Source: Plasmopara viticola
Taxonomy: Eukaryota; Oomycota; Peronosporomycetes; Peronosporales; Peronosporaceae
NCBI GenBank assembly: GCA_001695595.3
Contig: MBPM02000002.1
Coordinates: 868,001 to 932,000, forward strand
Length of the DNA: 64,000 nucleotides
Direction: 5' to 3'
Below, in pieces: positions 40,205 to 52,599 of the stretch. The position numbers and the translations under genes are program-made. Position 1 is the first letter of the stretch. Every line of letters begins with the position of its first letter. The notes below the pieces were generated by a model. The model was not told the DNA's origin. It saw only the letters and a list, made by a program, of their open reading frames with translations, and made no database searches.

Positions 40205-41050
40205 CCACGCCCTACTTTTTATAGCACCTCTACACCATCTTCATGGTATTTGATTTGCTGTAGGGACACAAAAATACACAAAAAGTCGGAAGGCAGAAAA
40301 GTAGCGAAGATCGAGTGGAAGTCGAAGGGAAAATGAAGACGGAGGAGGGCAAGGTGTTGGCTGGTGAGAATGACGCAGAGGAGGATGGATTTGGCCGGTG
40401 ATACGGACTGCAGAGGATGCGTTATGAACTCACTGACAGATGGGCAGTAATAAGTTTTCGTGGAAAGCTTTGGTTAGGCACGGACTTCTTTAAACAAGTC
40501 ATTTCTTGTACCAGATCAAGGGACTTTTTTAAGTATGTCGACGAGACACATAGTTAATGTCGAGTTATTTGAACAACAATCCGTAAAGACCAACGGGAAG
40601 CTCGTCGTCTGGACGTATCCAGCGGGAGTTGATACGCACAAACGGGTTAATACCATGTACGTATATCAATAAGAGTATAGTATGCAAAAATAAAAGAAAA
40701 TGGAAACGACGATATTTCGTACTGATTAAGAGAACGAACGTAGCAACAGAATCATCGCTGTAGTACTACAGAGGCCGCAACTGTGGCAAGATACGTGAAG
40801 GGATGCATTTGCAGGAAGGCATGCTGTCTGTATGCTCTTGAGAGCTCGATGAACCCAAGCGACCGCTCTTTTTTAAGGAAGCTATGAATAACATAACCTT
40901 TTTTAGTTTAGAATCGATTTGTTGTAAGGTAGCTATGATTTACGTAAACTTTTTTTTGTTTAGAATTGATTTGTAATACTCTAGGTAATTATAATCATAG
41001 AGAATATCCTCACAAAAAAAGGTAACATCAATTCCCTTCGCTATCAATAA
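40205..41050 (+). repeat. dispersed repeat family Z, copy 2
   Basis: Direct-orientation partner of 23080-23560. The core match is 40690-41000 (tttcgtactgattaagagaa, gatgcatttgcaggaag, gaacccaagcgacc). Within it, a segment of about 45 bp around ggtagctatgatttac is present twice (about 40877 and 40927). It lies upstream of the right KDSR copy but in the opposite relation to that gene compared with copy 1. Confidence 0.55.
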
Positions 41051-41327
41051 ATAATGAATCATTTTTTATGAAAGAAGTCATCACCTTGAATATCGAGTCA
41101 TACACTTATCGATATTTTAAAAAATGTTATTTTAACTGTGAATTTATGAGCCAGCTGTACCAAAAACGGGGGGTAGTCACCGATTCGTGAAATCGGCAAA
41201 AGCTTAGAGCCGCCAAATTATTGCACAAGTAGATGCGGCTGCGTTTCATGAGTCTAACGCATGTTCTGCATCGCCGCAATCTACTTCTGTTTCCGAGTTA
41301 TCATTGGTGACGTGAAGCTATCGCTCC

Positions 41328-41570
41328 ATGTTTGTGCGACATGATGACATGCCTCATCAACTAAAAAACCCGGCATACTTAATACAAACTTTCGGTTTGT
41401 GGCTTCGCGCCGGAGATTTGCCATTCAAATTGACCCGGATCGCGTGCGGCGCGCGACGCGACACACTTCCAAAGCATGCGCTCGCTGTGTATCGCTCCAC
41501 GTACAGTGAGGGTGGGCTATCAGACAGTCAGCTCAAGGCAAAGTTCAGCAGTCTTAAGAATCGACGATAG
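41328..41570 (+). CDS. small GC-richer open frame, doubtful
   Basis: 80 codons, with a base composition clearly richer in GC (gtgcggcgcgcgacgcgac) than the AT-rich DNA around it. The peptide is basic, with no signal or membrane helix and no recognised family. It could be a fragment of a mobile element or chance. Confidence 0.2.
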   Translation: MFVRHDDMPHQLKNPAYLIQTFGLWLRAGDLPFKLTRIACGARRDTLPKHALAVYRSTYSEGGLSDSQLKAKFSSLKNRR

Positions 41571-42139
41571 TAGACTCATGATGTCTCGTAGGCAGTATTA
41601 TACGGTCATACACAAATGTTGCATAAATTAATGGTGACCCTCGAAAAAAGTATATCTTTTAGCTGGCAGGCATGTCAATTATATATTCGTATGGCCTCTT
41701 CGAGGTCGCATATCTCCACGAAAACTGCTCCTATTTCTACACAAATTGTACGAGGAGATCCCTGAGATCCCCACCAACGTTGCGGACGCCGATTCCATAC
41801 TCGTTTCACTTTTGCCGATTTCATTCCCCACAGATCACCTATCCAGAATACCACTTTTTGGTACAGTTGACTCAGAAATCCACAGTTAAAAATAAAACTG
41901 GTGAGGATTTTTTTTTTTTTTAATTTGAGGACGTAATGTAAATTAATACAAGAACTTGGAAGGTTATAACCTCGTAAATATCTCAGACTGCTGCAGCCAA
42001 TCAACGTTTAGAATTTAATATTAAGAGGGTCTGAGCCTACATTTGGTAATCGACAAAAAATAGGATTTGAGGGGGTCAACGAAAAATTGTGGGGGTCCTT
42101 TTCTGATACCATACCATACCGGTATACGAAGCTTACAAA

Positions 42140-43197
42140 ATGATGGATCCGTGGTTGGTGGTCGCTAGCGTCGTCGTTGGCGTCTCTGTCGTGGTAGATA
42201 TAGCACTCCTGCTTACTTGCTGTTTGATCTGACTTGAGGACTAATTCTTCTGCAGTCATTTTTGATTACAAAAGCCCGTGCGCCTGGATTCAAAGTGAAG
42301 GGCAAGCATGTGTTGATTACAGGTGGGAGTTCAGGACTGGGTCTGGCACTGGCGAAAAAGTACGCACAGCAGGGAGCCAAAGTTTCTATCGTTGCGCGTA
42401 GCCTGGACAAGCTGGAATGGTCCAAGAAAGAGATTGAAAGCAAAAACACTGACGCCGCGGTCTTCATCCAATCGTGCGATGTGGCAGACTTCGTCAGCGT
42501 TCAAAAGGCCGTAGAAGCTGCCAATGAGTTTCACGGCCGTGCTACTGATCATGTGGTATGCTCAGCAGGTTCTGCTTCTCCCGGCTACTTTTTAGATCAA
42601 GATGTGAGCTTGCACAAGAACATTATGAATGTGAATTACTTTGGGACGCTGCATACGATCAAGGCGGCGCTGCCTGCCATGGTCCAACGCTCACACGAAG
42701 GAGACAAAGGCGGTCAAATTGTTTTGGTAAGCTCTGGTCTTGGCCTCATCTCGTGGATCGGGTACGCACAATACGCTGCGTCCAAGTACGCGCTACGTGG
42801 ACTAGCTGAGTCGCTGCGCAACGAGCTTCAGCTGTTTGGTATTCGCGTAAGCATCTTTTACCCTGGCAACATTGACACGCCTGGGTACGTTGAAGAAAAT
42901 CGTACGAAGCCTACTGAGACCAAGACCATTGAGGGTGTGAGCGAGCTGGTACACCCCGATAAAGTGGCTCAGTCGTTAATGAACGGAGTGAGTGATGGCC
43001 AGTTCAGTATAACAAACGACCCCATGATTTTTATACTCCGCATCCTGGCAAATGGGGTTGCTCCGCGCTACAATACAGTTGTAGAGACAATTTTGCTGCC
43101 ACTCTGCATTCTAATTCAAGTGGGCTTTGGCTTTTTCATGGACTATATAGTGGTAAAGGCTAAACGTACCACTGAGAACAAGCCTAAAGACCAGTAA
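42140..43197 (+). CDS. 3-ketodihydrosphingosine reductase, right copy
   Basis: Exons 42140-42193 and 42256-43197 with a 62-nt intron (GTAGAT...CTGCAG) give 331 aa. It is nearly identical to the left copy: N-terminal anchor WLVVASVVVGVSVV, TGGSSGLG, VCSAG, catalytic Ser and YAASK, and C-terminal hydrophobic segment. Compared with the left copy, a Phe after CSAG is Ser here and the C-terminus is three residues longer (KDQ). It converges on DHX8 (128 bp between stops). Having both copies open suggests dosage or recent duplication. Role: ER sphingolipid biosynthesis. Confidence 0.9.
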
Positions 43198-43325
43198 AGC
43201 ATTAACTAGAAAGAAGAAAAGGCAATTTGACAGAATATAGCTTCCACCTGAACTTGAGTACGGTGCCAATCCTTCGGACATTTCTACTGCTCTCCTTTCC
43301 ACTCGTTTTTGTCTTGATGCTAAGC

Positions 43326-46300
43326 TTAGTTTCTACGCTTGCTGAGGCGCCAAGAGTCAGGTGGATTGAAGCGATCGTAAAGTGGCTCAATCTTCTCGTT
43401 GCGCTTACGCTTTGATAGCTTGGTGGGATCGCCCTTCTTGAAAAAGGCCGGAGCTAGTTCCACGAGCCACTTCGGCTCGATCGTCATAATGTTGCGCATA
43501 TACTCTTTTGTCGTGAGCACAAGCTCGTGGTAAAGCACCCATTCTGGACTTTTATTAAACAATGCACTCGATGGGTGAATATACACAGGCTGGCCCTCAA
43601 CCATTGTGCGATAGCCCTCCTGCGGGTCTTTCTTCGCTGTGTTTGCAAAGTACCCCGCAACAATTGCTCGTCGAACCTTATTGAAATTCTTGCCACAGGA
43701 AACAACGTCCATTTTGTATCGATCAAGAATGGAAAGCAATTGTTTGCGCACGTCTTGAGCACGACGAATAGCTCGGGCTTGAATAAAGTTGTCGTAACAC
43801 CATGGATTGGAAAATTTGGAATTCGCCCAAGCCCCATATACTGCGAGCAAAGTCAGGTGGTCACCTTCAGGCTGGTGAAACTTTGCCTTCTTCTGATCCG
43901 CCTGTGCCTGCTTCTCTTTGGGTCGAAAGAAGACCGACTCCACTGACAGCATCGCCACAATAGTCAAAACTTCCTCCGCGCAGCCAAGTACCACAGAAGT
44001 CAGTAGCACTTTGGCATTTTTTGGCTCGACGGGGAACTCAGCCATTTTCTTGCCCAATCGCGTCAATAAGCCTTCATCGTCCAATGCACCCAGTGCGTAC
44101 AAATTTTCAAGTGCCATGACGAGAGCATCTTGTGGTGGTGGATCCATAAAGTCGAAACCCATGAGGTCGTTGATACCCATAGCCTTCAACTGAAGCACAA
44201 CAGCACCGAGGTTTGCACGCTGAATTTCTGGCACTGTGGTCGGTAGCATCTCGTTTTTGTAAGCATTCTCAGTGTACAATCGATAACACTTTCCCGGGCC
44301 CGTACGTCCAGCACGTCCTGCACGCTGACGAGCCGACGCTTGTGAGCATGGCACAACAACGAGAGAGTCCATACCAATCTTTGAGTTAAAAGCATTTTGC
44401 TTGCAGAAACCAGGATCGACGACGTAGTAAATACCATCAATGGTCAGCGACGCCTCCGCGATATTAGTAGCCACTACACACTTCCGTGAGCCCTTGGGGG
44501 CGGATTCAAAAATACGTGACTGCATTTCAGAAGGAAGCGCACCATACACTGGGAGAATTATAAGTTCTGGGGCCAGAGCGCGCTCTTGTAATGCCTTCAC
44601 ACGCTGATAAAGAACTTCACATGCTGTATCAATCTCTTCTTGACCCGTCAAGAAAAGTAAAATATCTCCTTCTGGCTCGGATAAATGAATTTGCATAACA
44701 CAGAGCAACGAAGCGTCTAAGTAATCCAGTTCCGGCTCCTTTGTGTACAAAATTTCAACGGGAAACGTACGACCCGGAATTGTGAAAATCGGGCAGTCAA
44801 AGTAGTATCTTGAAAATTTCTCAGCATCCAACGTGGCAGACGTCACAATAATTTTAAGATCTTTCCGCTTACGGACGAGATCCTTTAACAAACCAAATAA
44901 CACATCCGTGTTTATTGTCCTCTCGTGTGCTTCATCTAGCATCAGAGCACTGTACTTTGACAGCATGGAATCAGCCAAATATTCTCGCAGTAGCATACCT
45001 TCCGTCATATACTTTATCACAGTCTCAGGACTGGTGACATCCTCAAATCGCATAGAATACCCAACTTCCTGCCCCAACTCACAGCCGAACTCCTCAGCTA
45101 CACGTTTCGCAACGGATGAAGCAGCAACACGGCGTGGCTGAGTACAACCGATAATACCCGTCGAGGTCAATCCCATTTCGGCCATATACTGCGTCATTTG
45201 AGTGGTTTTACCCGAGCCAGTTTCCCCAATTACGACCAAAATTTGATTCTCAGCAATCGCCTTCATAAGTTGGCGTTTCAGCTTAAATACAGGCAGACTT
45301 TCTCGTTGATCAAGAATCGATTTGGTTGACACAATACCGTAAGAAAGGTTTTTTCCTACTGATTTTTGCTTCCACTCTGGCAGCTCAAACGTCGTTCCCA
45401 TATTAATGCCACGTAACTCCTGAGCAAAGTGTCGTTCTCCAGCGTCAGGCATCGGATCTTCCCAAGGACGATTAAGATCCTTCGGAATAGAATCAATCAG
45501 CTGATTCGCTTGTGTCTGGCGTAATTCACGACGTTCCTTCGCTAGGTTGGACTGTGTCATGGCTGCACGCTGCATTGATCCGTCAGGGTTTTTCACAATC
45601 TTTACAGGCGACAATTCGCGACTCAATTGTGTCTGACCACGTAAAAACGCTGGTTCGTCTTCATTCAGCTCCACCTCAAAATCCTCTTCAGTCGTTTCAG
45701 TGTTCAGCAGACCATGCTCGTCATCGAATGTTGGGTAGTCTTCTACTGATAACACACCCGAGTTGATCAGCTGCTGCACTTCCCACCGTTCGGGCGATGA
45801 CATCCGTTTGGCAGCTCGTTGGGGCTTGTTATCATCTTCATCAAGTTGATGCGAGGTCTGCATACCAGGTGCAGACGGATTAATCCACGATCGCGAGTCT
45901 GAGGCTTTATTCTCTTGCCGTGCACGCTCTGATCCATCACTAGAGCGCTGTGGCATCAGATCTTGACCACTCTTTTGATCCACATCGCGCATAGACAGGG
46001 ATAGTTTAGTGCCAGAGATTGAAATGAGTTTCACCTTTACGCGATCGCCACGTCTAGCAAAATCCTTGACATTGCTAACACGATTCGCCGACAAGTTTGA
46101 CACATGCACCAATCCTTCTTTTTTTTCTCTCGAAAACCCTTCCAGCTCTACAAAAACTCCAAATTCCATCACTTTGGCGACACGGCCATCGTAGATTTCA
46201 TACAGCTCCAGTGCACGAGGTAAATTCTCTCGTCTTTGTCTATCAGAGTCACGACCACGATCTTCACGACGTGAGCGGGACGAACCATAGCGATCATCTC

Positions 46301-46862
46301 GATCACGTTGACGACTGCGATCTCGATACCGTCGGTCGTGTCGTCTTCTGCCATTGGAACGAGATCTGGATCGCGATCTTTTGCTTTTTCGGTCGTGAGT
46401 TTCATCACGCGTGCGACTCCTATCACGCCCAAAGCAGTCGCGGTCTTTCATGTTCAAAGAACCAGCACTCCTCTTATCAGAATTTATAGATGAAGTCAGT
46501 TTACTTTTCGTCTCCTCGTCGTCGTCCTCAATGGATGCTCCAATTATATCCGCGGCTGTCAAGTGCTCATCATCTTGAATTGCATGCTTTCTTTCTTTGC
46601 TTCTGCCATTACTCATTCTTTCCTGGATATTTTTCATTTTCTGCGGTGCCATCGTTTGCACGATGCGGTACAAATTATCGGCCAGTACCGAAGGCAATGG
46701 CAGGTCGTCCTTCTTGATCGACGCTAGGAAGGCGGCGGAATTGGAGCTGTTGCGCACTAAATCGATCACGAACTCGGCCAGCGTCTTGTCACTCATGCCC
46801 AGGTGATTCTCTAGGGCTTGACACACCTTGGACACGAGACTCAGCTCCTGCAGCTTCTCCAT
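43326..46862 (-). CDS. DHX8: DHX8/Prp22-type DEAH-box pre-mRNA splicing helicase, intact copy
   Basis: Prp22/DHX8 releases spliced mRNA from the spliceosome in the nucleus. The frame opens further upstream, but the ATG at 46862 ([10 protein letters not shown]) is chosen because the duplicate begins at the same codon and a start-site-like element lies just before it. The result is 1178 aa, the family's usual length, with no intron. Order: N-terminal helical domain; RS/RD-rich segment (about 135-212); S1 RNA-binding domain ([19 protein letters not shown], about 220-300); motif I GETGSGKT (about 547); Ia [12 protein letters not shown] (about 641); [18 protein letters not shown]; motif [14 protein letters not shown] (about 846); then HA2 and OB-fold. 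The S1 domain separates Prp22 from Prp2, Prp16 and Prp43. It is the only functional copy in the window. Confidence 0.96.
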   Translation of the reverse strand: MEKLQELSLVSKVCQALENHLGMSDKTLAEFVIDLVRNSSNSAAFLASIKKDDLPLPSVLADNLYRIVQTMAPQKMKNIQERMSNGRSKERKHAIQDDEHLTAADIIGASIEDDDEETKSKLTSSINSDKRSAGSLNMKDRDCFGRDRSRTRDETHDRKSKRSRSRSRSNGRRRHDRRYRDRSRQRDRDDRYGSSRSRREDRGRDSDRQRRENLPRALELYEIYDGRVAKVMEFGVFVELEGFSREKKEGLVHVSNLSANRVSNVKDFARRGDRVKVKLISISGTKLSLSMRDVDQKSGQDLMPQRSSDGSERARQENKASDSRSWINPSAPGMQTSHQLDEDDNKPQRAAKRMSSPERWEVQQLINSGVLSVEDYPTFDDEHGLLNTETTEEDFEVELNEDEPAFLRGQTQLSRELSPVKIVKNPDGSMQRAAMTQSNLAKERRELRQTQANQLIDSIPKDLNRPWEDPMPDAGERHFAQELRGINMGTTFELPEWKQKSVGKNLSYGIVSTKSILDQRESLPVFKLKRQLMKAIAENQILVVIGETGSGKTTQMTQYMAEMGLTSTGIIGCTQPRRVAASSVAKRVAEEFGCELGQEVGYSMRFEDVTSPETVIKYMTEGMLLREYLADSMLSKYSALMLDEAHERTINTDVLFGLLKDLVRKRKDLKIIVTSATLDAEKFSRYYFDCPIFTIPGRTFPVEILYTKEPELDYLDASLLCVMQIHLSEPEGDILLFLTGQEEIDTACEVLYQRVKALQERALAPELIILPVYGALPSEMQSRIFESAPKGSRKCVVATNIAEASLTIDGIYYVVDPGFCKQNAFNSKIGMDSLVVVPCSQASARQRAGRAGRTGPGKCYRLYTENAYKNEMLPTTVPEIQRANLGAVVLQLKAMGINDLMGFDFMDPPPQDALVMALENLYALGALDDEGLLTRLGKKMAEFPVEPKNAKVLLTSVVLGCAEEVLTIVAMLSVESVFFRPKEKQAQADQKKAKFHQPEGDHLTLLAVYGAWANSKFSNPWCYDNFIQARAIRRAQDVRKQLLSILDRYKMDVVSCGKNFNKVRRAIVAGYFANTAKKDPQEGYRTMVEGQPVYIHPSSALFNKSPEWVLYHELVLTTKEYMRNIMTIEPKWLVELAPAFFKKGDPTKLSKRKRNEKIEPLYDRFNPPDSWRLSKRRN

Positions 46863-46866
46863 TCCT

Positions 46867-46886
46867 AAAAAGTGCAGAAAAGAATG
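46867..46886 (-). promoter_or_regulatory. initiator/FPR-like element of the intact DHX8 gene
   Basis: On the minus strand tcattcttttctgcactttt ends 4 bp before the chosen ATG. It is the partner of the element at 18341-18360 and differs by one base. It supports the ATG at 46862. Confidence 0.45.
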
Positions 46887-47057
46887 ATTGTCACTTAAGG
46901 AGTACGTCCAATATTCGGGCGATGGATTGATATCACATAAAAATAACCAATGGATACTCAGAAAAAATCTTTTGTGCAATCATTAAGTCAATCGAGGTCG
47001 TTCAAAGTCAAGTTGCCTTTGTGCTCGCACTGCCCGATATTGCAGAATTATTTTTCT

Positions 47058-47903
47058 ATGGACGCGCGCCACCATTTAGCTCTGACCGATATATATCTTC
47101 CTACAAGTATTGAATTCCAGGCACAGACGACCGTGCAGCCATTTGCGCAAAATCACTGCAAGTATGGAAATGACCATGCATGCCGTAGAAGACACGCTTT
47201 TAGGAGCCGAGCCTGCATCACCAGCGCCGTCGTCATCGTCGTCAAGAGACAAATGGCAGCAAAAACGCCACGTGTGTGATATGCCTGACTGCAGTAAGAA
47301 CTCTGACTCGAAGTGGGCGCTCATTCGGTTCGGTTTCAGTGACAACGGTGCAGACTTTAATTGGAAGTTAATTCGTTGTATGGTTATTGCCATTGTAGCC
47401 ATACTCGTGTGCATACGGGAGAAAAACCATTTCGCACCCTACTTGTGATACATTGTTTGCTGAGAAGTCTGCGATGACACGCTACACTGCAGCTTTGGAT
47501 CTAATAAAGCACGCTAACTCGAGGGTTATCGTTAATCATTTGCAGACACACTCACGGGATAAACCATTTAAGTGCACATATGCGGATTGTACTAAGAGCT
47601 TTAAAGGCAAAGACTACCTCAAATTTCTTTTAAAAATCCATGCCAAGGCAACCCTTACGCATGCGACCATTCAACGTGCTCGAAAACTTTCTGCAGCCCC
47701 AAGAGTCTCAAGAAGCACGTTGGATTATGGCACAATCCTGGAGGCAAGCGCACTTCTATGGAGCTGCAACTAAGAGAGCGCATCATAAAATTGGCCACGC
47801 GCAATTACGAAACGATGCGTAATTTAAAGACGACCATTCGAACGCTTATGGATGAAACCAGTTCTTTGAAGCGGAGGATTGCAGAACTTGAGAGTCGTCA
47901 GTA
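47058..47903 (+). pseudogene. C2H2 zinc-finger pseudogene
   Basis: Duplicate of the intact gene at 17306-18149. Start, finger framework, both intron positions and the coiled-coil region are recognisable, but the frame is broken repeatedly. About 10 bp are inserted after the first 105 bp (aatcactgca beside gcgcaa). About 12 bp are missing at the second finger (between gtttcgcac and ccta). One base is lost before the fourth finger (near 47645). The first finger has also lost its Phe/Ser core (NSDSKW for SFDSKW). The coiled-coil segment (47755-47900) is still well conserved, so the loss is probably recent. Confidence 0.88.
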
Positions 47904-48359
47904 GCTCCCGCAAAAACCACAGTAACAATATCATTGATGTAGTGCTCTCAGTCGGCAATCCTCGCTTACGTTGCAAGCTGTACATAAGTATCTTGTAAAA
48001 AAAAGATGAAGTAGACAACGAAAGTGCGTTTGATATGTGCATCGTAGTAGTATGGTGTCAGCTAGATTACTTAACCTGTGCAAACTTTCAGGCACATGTA
48101 GACATTAATATGTCTTTTAATGCATGCCTTTACAATGCCTACATTCGAGTAAGGAATAGCTAAGACATCCTCCACTTATCACATGCACCTACAGTCTTCT
48201 CTGCTTCTCTACTAAAGGTGCTCAGCATGGTTGTTGTACCCATGTGTAACGGAGTCACAAAGCAATGAGGTGTGTTTGGTCCGGTCTTAAGGGAGTGTAC
48301 TCAATACAACTTTTGGTCTTTGCTTTTTTTTCAATCTTCAATTTAAGAAGGTACCATAC

Positions 48360-51300
48360 CCGGCTTCAGTATGCGAACCGGTATAGAATATCGATAGGGC
48401 CATAATTCTTTTGCCAGCTTTTAAATCCACATTCAAGAAATAAGTGATATCTATCACTCTTTAATTTTATGCAAAAATTCGATCCGGAATTAACAACGAC
48501 TAAACTGGCAAGTCGACTGAGACGAACAATAATGGCCAAGCCTACATCCCTATAGAATGCCTTGCCGTCTAAGACGAAATACTTTGTGCTGCTTGATGGG
48601 ACCACCATAATTTGTGTGACGACATTGAAAATTTCCAAGTGACGCTCCGTGTCAGACTTGCGTCGACACGTTTAAGTGATGACGCACGACGTATGCATCG
48701 ACGTTCAGCGACAGGCCGCGCCCATCAGACCTTCCTCAGCGCATGCATCAGAATTACAGAACCTCGAATGCCGCAATCTCGAGTTGCAGCGCACACAATC
48801 CACGATAGTGGAATTGAGAGATGAGGCTGCTTTAGATACACTGTCACTTATCTGAAACTTATATCCGATCTTAAAGCTTGACAATCCAGGTGAGTGCTTG
48901 CCAAATTCTATATGTGATGGTGATTACCATTCGCAGCTATGTGTTCTCAGTACCCAGCGCGACAAGCCAAATATCCGAGGGTGGCTATACGCCGTATAAA
49001 GACACCACTCAGAAAGCGCGAGGCATTCTGCTAAATTGAGCGAAATTCTGTCGAGTTCCGAAAAAAAGTTTAAGATCGATAACTTTGGCTTGATGAAGGT
49101 GTGAATCGTGCTTGAAATGCAGGCTTTGTGGCTGTTGAGGCAGCTGTAAGGCAATTTTTACACCACAAACTGTCCTTGTCGACTTCAAAGTTTCTTGAAT
49201 GTCGAAAATGTCCTGCCATAAGATCAGTCTTTAGAGATGCACCAACTGACAGTGTTAGTGTGCGCTCAGCCTCAAGAATGAATCCCACTATACCCTTAAT
49301 TCTTGGTGAATTCCCGTGTGGAAGTTCTCGACTTTGGTGGTGTCGATTGCTGTTTGATCATGGCCCCATTACTATGATGTTGCTGGATCGACACGAACTT
49401 TAAATTGATTAAAGGATAAAGCCTTTCATTGGAACAGTAGTAGGTATTCGACTCTGCTAGAAAGTACAAGCGCTATTGGCATGAAAATTCGAGCCGAGTC
49501 ACCAGCGCATTAGCCTTTGACATGTCGGGAGAGGATTTTGATGGCACTTAGTACAAGAGACAAAGCTGGGAGTGGTACGTTAAACACTCAACAATGCTAG
49601 TGTAAATTAGTATTCATTGGGCATGCATGGCTGTAAGATAAGTCAATGTGGGCGATGGCTTGACACTGTGCGTGCGTTATTTGTGAACAACTTTAGCATT
49701 TGCTGCATGTATGGAAGGCAGCGGGCAAAATCATCAGAAGTGAGGCCCTGACGATGCACGTGAAGTACACTGAATTAATGAGCATTGTTTTCAGCATGTA
49801 ACGCAAGGTATTGGCTTCAGTCAATGGCATTAAAAGCTTGGCTCTGACGATAAACATGGAATGGCACGTAACCCACTGAGCAGCGCTCAGTGTAAACAGA
49901 TGTTAATAATCAGTTATATTGTATAGCTTTTACTTTATACCTAGTGTGATATATACAACCTTCGATCAAGACACTCGGGACACTGCATTTCAGATGCATG
50001 TAAGCGGACACATGCTTTTCTCTTAGCAGGAGCTTTGATCAGCACAACTCTTCGCTAGACTTCAATGTAGACGTTAGTTTGCAAATAAAGGATGGTGTCG
50101 ATTGGAAGATCGTGTCGACGCTTGTACCTTTCATATATTTATCGATCTTTCCAAAGAATGTATAGCGCTCATCGAGTAGCGCAGAGTATCTTGGCTAATA
50201 TAGGAAGGATCCAAATTCGACGGGTCAGTAATTAAAGATAGCTCCCGGCTACATTTTTCTATAAGGAGAGATACTGTTACAATTGAAGGCAGGGTAAGCC
50301 TAGAAATTAGTTCTTTCGTAAATGCTTTTCTTGGGCTGGAGAGGATGGCCATGTTAAAGCTTAAAACAGCTTGTAAGACATAAGGCATAGCCAGCGAAGT
50401 ACATGACTGACTTTCTCTCGCCAATTCCATTGTTAAAAGTCAACGATGTACGACCCATACTTTTAAAAGACCGTGAACGGTCTGATTAAGCGACATGCCG
50501 ATTTATTTACTGAGCTTACCCCTTTGAAATGCAGGATTTTAAAGTCTACAATACTATATTACGCTCCATAAATATATTCAAATTCTCTTATACGAGCTTG
50601 TCAAAAAAATAGCTCTGTTTTCTCCATAGGCCTTAACGTTCGTGACTCAGATCTTCCTAAGCCTATAAGGTGTACCATACTGCAAGTAGTTAACATTCGA
50701 AGAAAAATTTTATCCATAATATACCATTCACTCACTGCACCAATGCATTTACACTCGCTGTATGGGGTAAACTAGTTTATTCAGACATCTTTTTCGGCAA
50801 GAAAGAATCGCAATAAGAGCTATATTTTGAACTTTGCTATTTATGCCTGTCGGAATCGCTCACCAATGAGAGAGTAGAAAATAAAATTAGTGCTTTAGTA
50901 CATTTAAATTACGAAAGATCGAGAAGTTGCTTTCGAACGAAAGATGCGGCTTTGTGAGTGCGAACACAGGACGTTTTTTTTATATCGTATAGCTTAAGCC
51001 GCGTACCTTCAACTTATGTGGCGTAAGAGAGAGTTTATTGCTAAGTGTGGTGAAGTGCCGTGTTTGGTCAAAGCTGCATGCACCACGGCTGCCTTCATCA
51101 TTATGGGTGAAGCATACCTACTTTTAAGTGAGACACTCAGCCCCACGAATCTGCGGCATTCACAGAAAATTGCTTTAGTTCAATGGACTCAAGATTGCGT
51201 GACACGGCGGCGACTTTTACTTAAGGTCTGATCATTTTTTTGTTTTTGCATACAGAAAGCGAAATCGGTTCGGCAAGTGCAGTCCACCATTTCACGCCAG

Positions 51301-51760
51301 CATTTTGTGTCAGAAAGTCAATTAGCAAGCTCACGCTCTTTGTAAGCCAATTCCAGCCACAACTTTGGCAGACGCCGATGTCTAGAACGAATATGCTGCA
51401 GCACAGCAATGGAAAATTTACTATGTACAGCGGACTTAACTAAGACGATGTATGTTTTTATTCTCTCGTGTAAGAGAGGGACATGTTATTGACTGCAGTC
51501 AGTATTGTGACTTGTATCTTGATGGGGCCGATCGTGTCCTAACAAATTAAGGCGCACCTGCCACCATTAGATGACTTCGACACAAATTTGTTCGAATTCC
51601 GAAGGATATGCAAAGACATATGCTTTGAGACAATTTGGTTCATTATCGTGCCGATCACGAAAAGACGAACGCGAAAAGCCAAAATTGTAAGCCTTTGAAT
51701 GTGTCTAGGGAGAATGCACACGAATGTATTTTTGCAGAAAGTGTGATACGTTCATTTAGA
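48360..51760 (+). repeat. decayed repeat family Y, copy 2
   Basis: Direct partner of 25.93-30.31 kb and the more compact copy. It begins right at the edge of the right duplication arm. One stretch (about 48770-48855) reads as a leucine-rich coil (ELQNLECRNLELQ, then TIVELRDEAA) before a stop. DNA at 49.56-50.70 has no counterpart in copy 1. No terminal repeats or recognised domain. Confidence 0.55.
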
Positions 51761-52129
51761 CGCAGATGATACAGTCCTTGCTACATACATGACTGTATGT
51801 TTAGCTTCGGTCAGGACCCTCTAAAATTAAAATCGTGGTGGGCTAGTCTGCTTTGTCAATTACAAAAGGCTTGAGGAAGTGGTTTAGGTTCTGTAGATAC
51901 TTACATAAGCATAGATGATGCTTGCAAGGAAGCGACCACTGGCACACGTGTATACGATCAAGCCAGATGCAGAGATGAGCGAGATATGTATTCTTATGAC
52001 ACCGAGGACCTCGGTCTGATTGTTCGTGATGTACCTTTCGACCACCATTCGAAGATTAGTTCGGCGATGGCAGCTACACAAGCTTGTACCACGTTTCGAG
52101 AACATTACAACTGGACCACATTGCATAAT

Positions 52130-52570
52130 CTTGTGCTGGTGACCCGTCGTTCAAAATGAAAGACGATTAAAAGATAGTTGTGCATCTCAGCAGTTTTGGT
52201 GAGCTTATCGAGAGTTTACAGACACTCGGGAAACCAATTGATGATGCTAGAAAGCTCGTGATTTGGGTCAACATCCTTCCAGCGGAGTACAAGCTATTCC
52301 CGTCAACTATCGACAATCAAAGAACATCATGCTTGACACGGTAAAAGAAAAGCAGCTGAAGGAATTTAAGTGGCGAACATGGGGAACAGTACGGGGCACG
52401 CAATAAAAGCTGCATCGTATGGCTTAAGAATAAGAGCGAAAGAATTTTAAAGAGAACTAATATAGTGGCGCGGAGAATAGGGTGATCTAGTTAAAAAGAA
52501 GTGCTTTAAGTGTGTTCAGATAAGCACCTTAAGCGGGACTGTCTCAACGCTAACTGTTTGCGACAAAACT
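52130..52570 (+). mobile_element. Copia-type retrotransposon gag remnant
   Basis: The frame at about 52180-52345 encodes FGELIESLQTLGKPIDDARK, then LPAEYKLFPSTID, the classic Copia gag pattern. After a frameshift comes LDTVKEKQLKEF. A decayed CCHC zinc knuckle follows at about 52500-52545 (KCFKC, then HLKRDC in a shifted frame). It has at least two frameshifts and stops, so it is dead. Protease, integrase and reverse transcriptase could not be identified downstream. Confidence 0.7.
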
Positions 52571-52599
52571 TTTCACATGATCCCGCATCGTGAAGATTG

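Larger units (their letters stand above)
42060..48345. repeat. inverted segmental duplication, right arm
   Basis: Reverse-complement partner of 16.9-23.07 kb. Gene order here is KDSR(+), DHX8(-), zinc-finger pseudogene(+). Family Y starts immediately to its right at about 48.36 kb. Confidence 0.9.

Noticed and set aside
23000..42000. secreted effector genes of the RxLR or Crinkler type
   Set aside because: Such genes are expected in oomycete repeat-rich DNA, but I found no frame with a signal peptide followed by the RxLR/EER or LFLAK motifs.
46863..46979. N-terminal extension of the intact DHX8 frame
   Set aside because: The duplicate starts at the same inner ATG and the start-site-like element lies inside the extension.
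50131..50430. 99-codon minus-strand frame as a gene
   Set aside because: No family character. It lies in DNA inserted in or next to repeat Y copy 2.
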